A stretch of DNA of 56,072 nt from Hungatella hathewayi WAL-18680 (GTDB lineage: Bacteria > Bacillota > Clostridia > Lachnospirales > Lachnospiraceae): the NCBI RefSeq assembly GCF_000235505.1, contig NZ_JH379028.1, positions 865,614 through 921,685 of the forward strand. The letters run 5' to 3'. The position numbers and the translations under genes were made by a program. Below the pieces are notes generated by a model, which did no database searches, was not told the DNA's origin, and worked only from the letters and a program-made list of their open reading frames with translations. Shown here piece after piece: positions 51,310 to 56,072 of this stretch; position 1 is the first letter of the stretch; every line of letters starts with the position of its first letter.

Positions 51310-53862
51310 TCACTGCATAAACTCACACAGTTTCCCATACAACTCTTCCACCTCTATCGGTTTCGCCACGTGGGCGTTCATTCCCGCTTCCAGGGCCGCC
51401 GCCACATCCTCGCGGAAGGCGTTGGCCGTCATGGCGATGATAGGGATGGAGGCGGCGTTTGGACAGCCGGAATTCCGGATCGCACGGGTGGCCTGATAGC
51501 CATCCATCACCGTCATCTGAATATCCATCAGAATCGCGTCACAGGTTCTGCCATCTTCTCCCAGGAACCAGTCCACCGCCTCCTGGCCGTCACGGGCGCT
51601 GCTCACAATGGCGCCGGCCATCTTTAGGATCTCCACGGCTATCTCCATGTTCAGTTCATTGTCCTCCACCACCAGTATCCGTCTGCCGGCCAGCGTCTCC
51701 GTCTGTGCCAGAGGAGCAGTTTTGGGCAGGGCGCCACCCAGCTCCGTGGCGGCCAGCAGGGTGTTGTAGAGGGTGGAGGCAAACAGCGGCTTTGACAGGA
51801 ACAGATTGGCTCCCGCCGCCCTGGCCTCCGTCTCAATCGCACTGTAATCGTAGGCAGTGATAATGATGATCAGGGTGTCCGGTCCCACGATGTCACGAAT
51901 CTGTCTGGTAGTTTCGATGCCGTCCATCTCCGGCATTTTCCAGTCAATGAGACAAATATCATAAGCATCTCCCGTATCGTAGGCCTGCCGGATGGACGCC
52001 ACCGCCTCCCGGCCGCTGAGGACCCATCTGGCCTCTATTCCAAATTTCTCAAGCAGAAGGGTCGCGTAGGCACAGTCATCCGGGTCATCATCGCTGACCA
52101 GTACCCGCAGCGTTCCCATGGCCGGATATCTCACAATCTGCCGGCGGCCGGACAGCTCGAAGGGCAGCTCCAGCGTAAACACGGTGCCCTCGCCCATCCG
52201 GCTCTTCACCGTGATGGTGCCGTCCAGAAGACCTACCAGGTTCTTCGTGATGGACATCCCAAGACCGGTGCCGCCGATGCCATTTTCCTGCTCAAAGGAC
52301 TGGAACAGCCGGTGCTCCAGAAAATCCTCGCTCATCCCACGGCCATTGTCGCTGACCGTAAACCGCAGCCGCATTCCCTCCTGTTGAACCAGTCTTCGGA
52401 TATCCAGCTGCACCTTCCCGCCCTCCGGGGTGAATTTCACCGCGTTGGACAGCAGGTTGATAAGGATCTGGTTGACGCGCATGGCATCCCCCAGCAGTTC
52501 CTCCTCCGCCATATCCTGCACGGAGACCTTGAAGTCCACTCCCTGGGCCACAGCCTGGGGATAGATGATGGTGGTGACGGAATCCAGCACCTGCTTCAGA
52601 TAGAACGGCGCATGGTTCACCGACAGCTTGCCGTCCTCTATCTTTGACATATCCAGAATGTCATTGATAAGGGCCAGCAGATGTCTGGAGGAAAAGGTAA
52701 TCTTTCCCAGACAGTCCTCCATCCGCTCCCGGTCATTTAAATGTGCCGTGGCAATGGTGGTCATGCCGATGATGGCATTGAGCGGCGTGCGAATCTCGTG
52801 GGACATCCGGGATAAAAACTCCCGCTTGGCGGCGTTGGCCTTCTGGGCGCCGGCCAGGGCATCCTGAAGCTGCTGCTTCTGCTCCTCCAGCTTCGCCTGC
52901 ATTTCCCGCAGCTCCGTCAAATCGGTTACGTCGATATAGGTCATCAGATAGACCGGACTGCCGTCAATCCAGTCCACGCATTCCCCGTTGGTCTGCATGA
53001 ACAAAGTCCTGCCCTCCCGGTTGCTCAGCTTCGCCAGAAAGCGAACCCGCTCCCCCCGCATCACCTGGTCCATCTGGGGGATAATGGAATCCTTGTTGGT
53101 GTCCACATTCATCCGAAACAGGACATCGTTCATGGGGCGGTCCTTGGAGGTGCCGAAGAACTCCATAAATTGGTTATTGGCCTCCAAAAGCTCAATGTGG
53201 AGATAATCCCTTATCAGGTATTTCGCCACAAAGCCGGGAATGTTGTTGTAGGTGATGGACTGGGCCTTCTGCATTTTCACAAAATCGTCCACGTCGGTCA
53301 TCACGGTGTAGGCGATGGGATATCCGTTGTAGGTGTCCTTGGTGAACACACCGTTCATCTGCACCCAGACATGGCCACCTCCCTTCACCGGCATCCTGGT
53401 GATAAGACTGTACTGGGACCGCCCTTTCTCCTGGGCCTCCAGCACCACCCGGGTGATATTGACCAGCTCCTCCTCATAATGGTGGTATGGATAATAGATA
53501 TCTGGCCGGTTGTGAAAGAGTTCCTCGTACTCGTCCCTCGGATAACGGATCAGCTGATAATAAAAGTCGTTGCTCCAGACCACGGTGAAATGCTCATCCA
53601 GGATGTGTTTGCTGACGCTGACCTGCATGGTGTTCATCAGCATCTCGTAATCTCCGGCCACATCGCTTCCCATCAGCGCCCCGGTCCCGTGGTTCCCGTT
53701 CTGATTTCCCATCGGCTTTTCCACCGGTTCCCCTGACTGTTTCTTAGCTGGTTCCTTTGACGGTCCTTCTACCGGTTCCTCCATCTGTTCCTCTGCCTGT
53801 ATTTTTACCTGTTCTTCTTTCTGTTCTTCCATCTTTTTCCCGTCCTCAAACGTCTCCTTCAT
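51310..53862 (-). CDS. Soluble hybrid histidine kinase with two receiver domains
   Basis: An 850-residue cytosolic hybrid kinase. Order: Glu/Gln/Pro-rich N-terminus (to about 60), two PAS-like sensor domains (about 75-198 and 205-320), a coiled-coil linker, HisKA with H355 in SHEIRTPLN, HATPase with NLLSNAVKF and GGTGLGMSI, then two receiver domains with phospho-acceptors D640 (LIDWKMPEMDG) and D780 (LMDIQMTVMDG). No transmembrane segment is visible, so it senses an intracellular signal. The frame is open to a GTG at 53898, but the promoter starts transcription near 53902; the ATG at 53862 follows GAGG. No output response regulator is adjacent. Confidence 0.92.
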   Translation of the reverse strand: MKETFEDGKKMEEQKEEQVKIQAEEQMEEPVEGPSKEPAKKQSGEPVEKPMGNQNGNHGTGALMGSDVAGDYEMLMNTMQVSVSKHILDEHFTVVWSNDFYYQLIRYPRDEYEELFHNRPDIYYPYHHYEEELVNITRVVLEAQEKGRSQYSLITRMPVKGGGHVWVQMNGVFTKDTYNGYPIAYTVMTDVDDFVKMQKAQSITYNNIPGFVAKYLIRDYLHIELLEANNQFMEFFGTSKDRPMNDVLFRMNVDTNKDSIIPQMDQVMRGERVRFLAKLSNREGRTLFMQTNGECVDWIDGSPVYLMTYIDVTDLTELREMQAKLEEQKQQLQDALAGAQKANAAKREFLSRMSHEIRTPLNAIIGMTTIATAHLNDRERMEDCLGKITFSSRHLLALINDILDMSKIEDGKLSVNHAPFYLKQVLDSVTTIIYPQAVAQGVDFKVSVQDMAEEELLGDAMRVNQILINLLSNAVKFTPEGGKVQLDIRRLVQQEGMRLRFTVSDNGRGMSEDFLEHRLFQSFEQENGIGGTGLGMSITKNLVGLLDGTITVKSRMGEGTVFTLELPFELSGRRQIVRYPAMGTLRVLVSDDDPDDCAYATLLLEKFGIEARWVLSGREAVASIRQAYDTGDAYDICLIDWKMPEMDGIETTRQIRDIVGPDTLIIIITAYDYSAIETEARAAGANLFLSKPLFASTLYNTLLAATELGGALPKTAPLAQTETLAGRRILVVEDNELNMEIAVEILKMAGAIVSSARDGQEAVDWFLGEDGRTCDAILMDIQMTVMDGYQATRAIRNSGCPNAASIPIIAMTANAFREDVAAALEAGMNAHVAKPIEVEELYGKLCEFMQ

Positions 53863-53908
53863 GGTATCCTCAACCTTCTGTTTTTCCACCTTGCCCACTT
53901 ACCAATAA

Positions 53909-53937
53909 AGTATAGCAAACTCTCCTTTAAATAGCAA
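53909..53937 (-). promoter_or_regulatory. Promoter of the hybrid histidine kinase gene
   Basis: TTGCTA (53937-53932), 17 bp, TATACT (53914-53909) on the minus strand. Confidence 0.7.
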
Positions 53938-53941
53938 CTGT

Positions 53942-53970
53942 TTGATAGATAACAGCCCGTATGTTATAAT
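53942..53970 (+). promoter_or_regulatory. Promoter of the two-domain GntR-type regulator
   Basis: TTGATA (53942-53947), 17 bp, TATAAT (53965-53970). It lies 5 bp from the oppositely directed kinase promoter, so the -35 boxes of the two are nearly back to back and one bound protein could affect both. Confidence 0.75.
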
Positions 53971-54014
53971 CCATTATATAGAAAAGATGACTATGCCGAA
54001 TGGAGGAATCGACA

Positions 54015-55478
54015 TTGCCAAATAAGATGGAGTTACAGCACATCATTTACAACCTGCTGGAAACACAGATTAGATTCGGAAGATACCGCTGCGGGGACTC
54101 TCTGCCTGTCATCAAGGAGGCCAGCAGTTATTTTTGCGTGTCCGTGGACACGGTCCGCCTGGCCTATGTCCGCCTGAGACAGGAGGGTTATATCTCTCTT
54201 TCCACCTGCGTGGGCGGCACGGTGATTGTCGATTACAGCGAGGAGGAGATCGCCCTCCATATCCGTGATTATTTTTCCTGCCGGCGGGAATCCCTGCTGG
54301 CGTTCGCCCAGTCCGTGGGAGTGCTGGCCAATTACGCCCAGTGGATCGCCCTAAGGACCGCCACCCCGGAGGAACTGGACGAGCTGGAGCGCATCTGTCT
54401 GAAACAGGAGATTCCTCCCCTCTTTCGGATGTCCCGGCTGATTCAGCTGCTCTACGGCAGGCTGGGCAATGACATGCTCCTGAATCTGGAATGGCAGATG
54501 TTCCTGTTCTTTCTGGCGCCCTTTGTCGCCATCCCCAACAATCCGGCCCTGCAGCCAGCCGAAGTATCGCCCCTTATCCTCATGATAAACCATGCCAGAA
54601 GAAAAGACTGGCTGGCTCTCTGGAACGAGGGGGAGCGCAATGAAAACCAGTATTACACGGCGCTGAGCCGCTTTTATGAGGACAATCCGTTTCCCGCTCC
54701 GGCCTGTGGGGAACCGGTGGCATTTACCTGGGACATCCACAGAAAGGCGTCCCAGCTGTGCTATTCCCTGAGCACGGATATCATGGTGAGGATTCAGAGG
54801 GGAATCTATCCCTTTGGAAGCTACCTTCCCTCCCCGAAAATGCTGGCCGCAGAGTATCACGTCGGACTCAACACTGTCAGGCGGGCTATCGACCTGCTCA
54901 ACAAGCTGGGCGCCGTCCAGTCCGTCAACGGGGTGGGAACCAGGGTGTTGCAGCCGTGGGAAAATGTGCAGAATTGCGATTTCTCGGACAGTCTCATCCG
55001 GCGGCGGCTGATGAATTTCCTGGAAAGCTCCCATATTCTGAGCCTGTCCTGTCGTGACTGCGCCCGCATTACCGTCCGGGGGCTGAGCGGGGAAGACAGG
55101 ACCCGGTGGGTGGAGGAACTGGAGGAGGTGAGAGCGTCCGGATATTACGAGAGTCTGTTTTATATCTGCTACGACGCCATCTCCCGGTATGCGCCGTGGC
55201 CTGTGATACGGACCGTCTACGCCGGGTTGAACCGGCAGCTGACCTGGGGCCTGCCCATCCGGAATCTCCACGGGGACAGGGAGGAAGTCAACGCCTATTT
55301 TCTTCCCTATCTTGACACCCTTGAAGACAGTTTAAGGCGTGCTGACGGAAGCGCGTTTTCCCTGGCGCTGGAACGGCTTCAGATCACGGAGACCGCCTGC
55401 GTGGCAGCCTTCCTTCACAGCCATGGCATCAAAGAGGCGGCCGATATCGTCCTGCCGGAGCCGGAACCTCATACGTAA
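54015..55478 (+). CDS. Regulator with two GntR-type winged helices (internal duplication)
   Basis: A 487-residue protein with two GntR-like DNA-binding domains: the first near residues 10-75 (RYRCGDSLPVIKEASSYF then SVDTVRLAYVRLRQEG), the second near 250-320 (IYPFGSYLPSPKMLAAEYHV then GLNTVRRAIDLLNKLGA). Each is followed by about 150 helical residues, so the protein looks like two fused halves. GGAGG at 54002-54006 is 8 nt before a TTG at 54015, which I prefer to the in-frame ATG at 54000 that overlaps that site. Divergent from the hybrid kinase gene. Its targets and ligand are not evident. Confidence 0.85.
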   Translation: MPNKMELQHIIYNLLETQIRFGRYRCGDSLPVIKEASSYFCVSVDTVRLAYVRLRQEGYISLSTCVGGTVIVDYSEEEIALHIRDYFSCRRESLLAFAQSVGVLANYAQWIALRTATPEELDELERICLKQEIPPLFRMSRLIQLLYGRLGNDMLLNLEWQMFLFFLAPFVAIPNNPALQPAEVSPLILMINHARRKDWLALWNEGERNENQYYTALSRFYEDNPFPAPACGEPVAFTWDIHRKASQLCYSLSTDIMVRIQRGIYPFGSYLPSPKMLAAEYHVGLNTVRRAIDLLNKLGAVQSVNGVGTRVLQPWENVQNCDFSDSLIRRRLMNFLESSHILSLSCRDCARITVRGLSGEDRTRWVEELEEVRASGYYESLFYICYDAISRYAPWPVIRTVYAGLNRQLTWGLPIRNLHGDREEVNAYFLPYLDTLEDSLRRADGSAFSLALERLQITETACVAAFLHSHGIKEAADIVLPEPEPHT

Positions 55479-55483
55479 CACAC

Positions 55484-55526
55484 AGAAATGCCGGAGCCGC
55501 CAATCCATGGCCGCTCCGGCATTTCT
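55484..55526. terminator. Bidirectional terminator
   Basis: AGAAATGCCGGAGC (55484-55497) pairs perfectly with GCTCCGGCATTTCT (55513-55526), between two convergent regulator genes. Confidence 0.88.
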
Positions 55527-55552
55527 CTGCTTCTTACTCTTATAAAAATCTC

Positions 55553-56072
55553 TCACGTCTCATCCCGGAAGTACTCCGGATATCTCCGGCGGATGGCTTC
55601 CTCGTCGACCCGGTACCGCTCCAGATGTCTCTCCATCTTCTGCTTCGCCAGTTTCCCGTCGCGGGCCTTCACCGCCTCAAAAATGCCCCGGTGGTCCTCC
55701 ACCAGCTTCAGATTTGAGACCGCGTTCAGGGACATGTGGCGTACCCGGTCGAAGTGGACCATCATGCTTCTCATCAATTCATAGGCCTGCTGCTTGCCGG
55801 CAATCCGAAACAGCGTCTGATGGAACTCATTGTCCAGCTCCAGCAGCTTCTCCAAATCCTTGTCCTCCCGGTAGAATTCCTGGAGTTTCACATTGTGCTC
55901 CAGCTCCTCCAGCCCTTCCGGAGTCACCGTATCGCAGGCCAGCTCCACCACGGCTGTCTCCAGCACGCTGCGGACAAACCAGGCTTCCTCGATAAGGGCG
56001 TAGTCAATGGGGGCCACCACGCTGCCGCTCTGGGGATAGACCTCCACAATCTTCGACTTCGCCAGCTCCAAA
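55553..56072 (-). CDS. FCD-domain GntR-family regulator, C-terminal part
   Basis: At least 172 residues of a FadR-type GntR regulator whose start lies beyond the right edge of the window. Visible are the tail of the winged helix (SKIVEVYPQSGSVVAPID) and the FCD effector domain with its metal-binding pattern (EEAWFVRSVLETAVVELA, LDNEFHQTLFRIAGK and DHRGIFEAVKARD). The N-terminal DNA-binding helices and its neighbour genes cannot be seen. Confidence 0.9.
   Translation of the reverse strand, partial: LELAKSKIVEVYPQSGSVVAPIDYALIEEAWFVRSVLETAVVELACDTVTPEGLEELEHNVKLQEFYREDKDLEKLLELDNEFHQTLFRIAGKQQAYELMRSMMVHFDRVRHMSLNAVSNLKLVEDHRGIFEAVKARDGKLAKQKMERHLERYRVDEEAIRRRYPEYFRDET

Overview
The window looks like chromosomal DNA of an anaerobic, gut-type Firmicute, most likely a Lachnospiraceae/Clostridia relative such as Enterocloster, Hungatella or Lachnoclostridium. 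The reasons are a ferredoxin-linked 2-oxoacid oxidoreductase coupled to phosphotransbutyrylase and butyrate kinase, Gram-positive lipoprotein substrate-binding proteins, strong AGGAGG ribosome binding sites, sigma-A type promoters with 16-18 bp spacers, a SpoVB-like flippase, and many small catabolic operons each with its own regulator. The genus is an inference. No rRNA, tRNA, CRISPR or intact mobile element was recognised.

Layout. (1) 88-8798: a nine-gene minus-strand operon (2-hydroxycarboxylate-type transporter, two uncharacterised iron-sulfur/cysteine-rich proteins, PorG-D-A-B, butyrate kinase, phosphotransbutyrylase) divergent from an IclR regulator. It can import an organic acid, decarboxylate a 2-oxoacid to acyl-CoA and recover ATP through acyl phosphate. 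(2) 8902-20952: a sulfated-glycan locus with four cytoplasmic Cys-type sulfatases, a GH3 beta-hexosaminidase-like enzyme, a GPH symporter, a HAD phosphatase and an AraC regulator broken by a one-base frameshift. Two promoters of the locus share a nearly identical 28-bp element at exactly the same distance from the -10 box. (3) 21011-22516: a SpoVB/MATE-like flippase. (4) 22607-32906: a visibly AT-richer block holding an Opp/Dpp transporter, two LarA-family (nickel-pincer racemase) paralogues and an enolase-superfamily dehydratase, divergent from an AraC regulator. (5) 33146-45424: a ten-gene operon with an Rbs-type ABC transporter, a phosphotriesterase-family hydrolase, a creatininase-family amidohydrolase, an FGGY kinase, an M20 deacylase, a D-threonine-aldolase-like PLP enzyme and a metallo-beta-lactamase-fold hydrolase, divergent from a HutC-type GntR regulator whose likely operator covers the -35 box. 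(6) 45577-50946: an operon with the same gene content as the E. coli sgc locus (DeoR, EIIA, M42 peptidase, EIIB, EIIC, BtpA/SgcQ and a frameshifted epimerase). (7) 51310-56072: a soluble hybrid histidine kinase divergent from an unusual regulator with two GntR-type HTH domains, then the C-terminal part of an FCD/GntR regulator running off the window.

Most catabolic operons are read on the minus strand and start at a divergent or leading regulator gene, so the window reads as a row of independently controlled nutrient-acquisition modules. The least-described parts are the ABC/PTE/creatininase/D-TA operon (5), the LarA pair with a lysine-to-arginine change at the cofactor-anchoring position (4), the two unknown cysteine-rich proteins of operon (1), and the cytosolic desulfation locus with its shared operator and broken activator (2).
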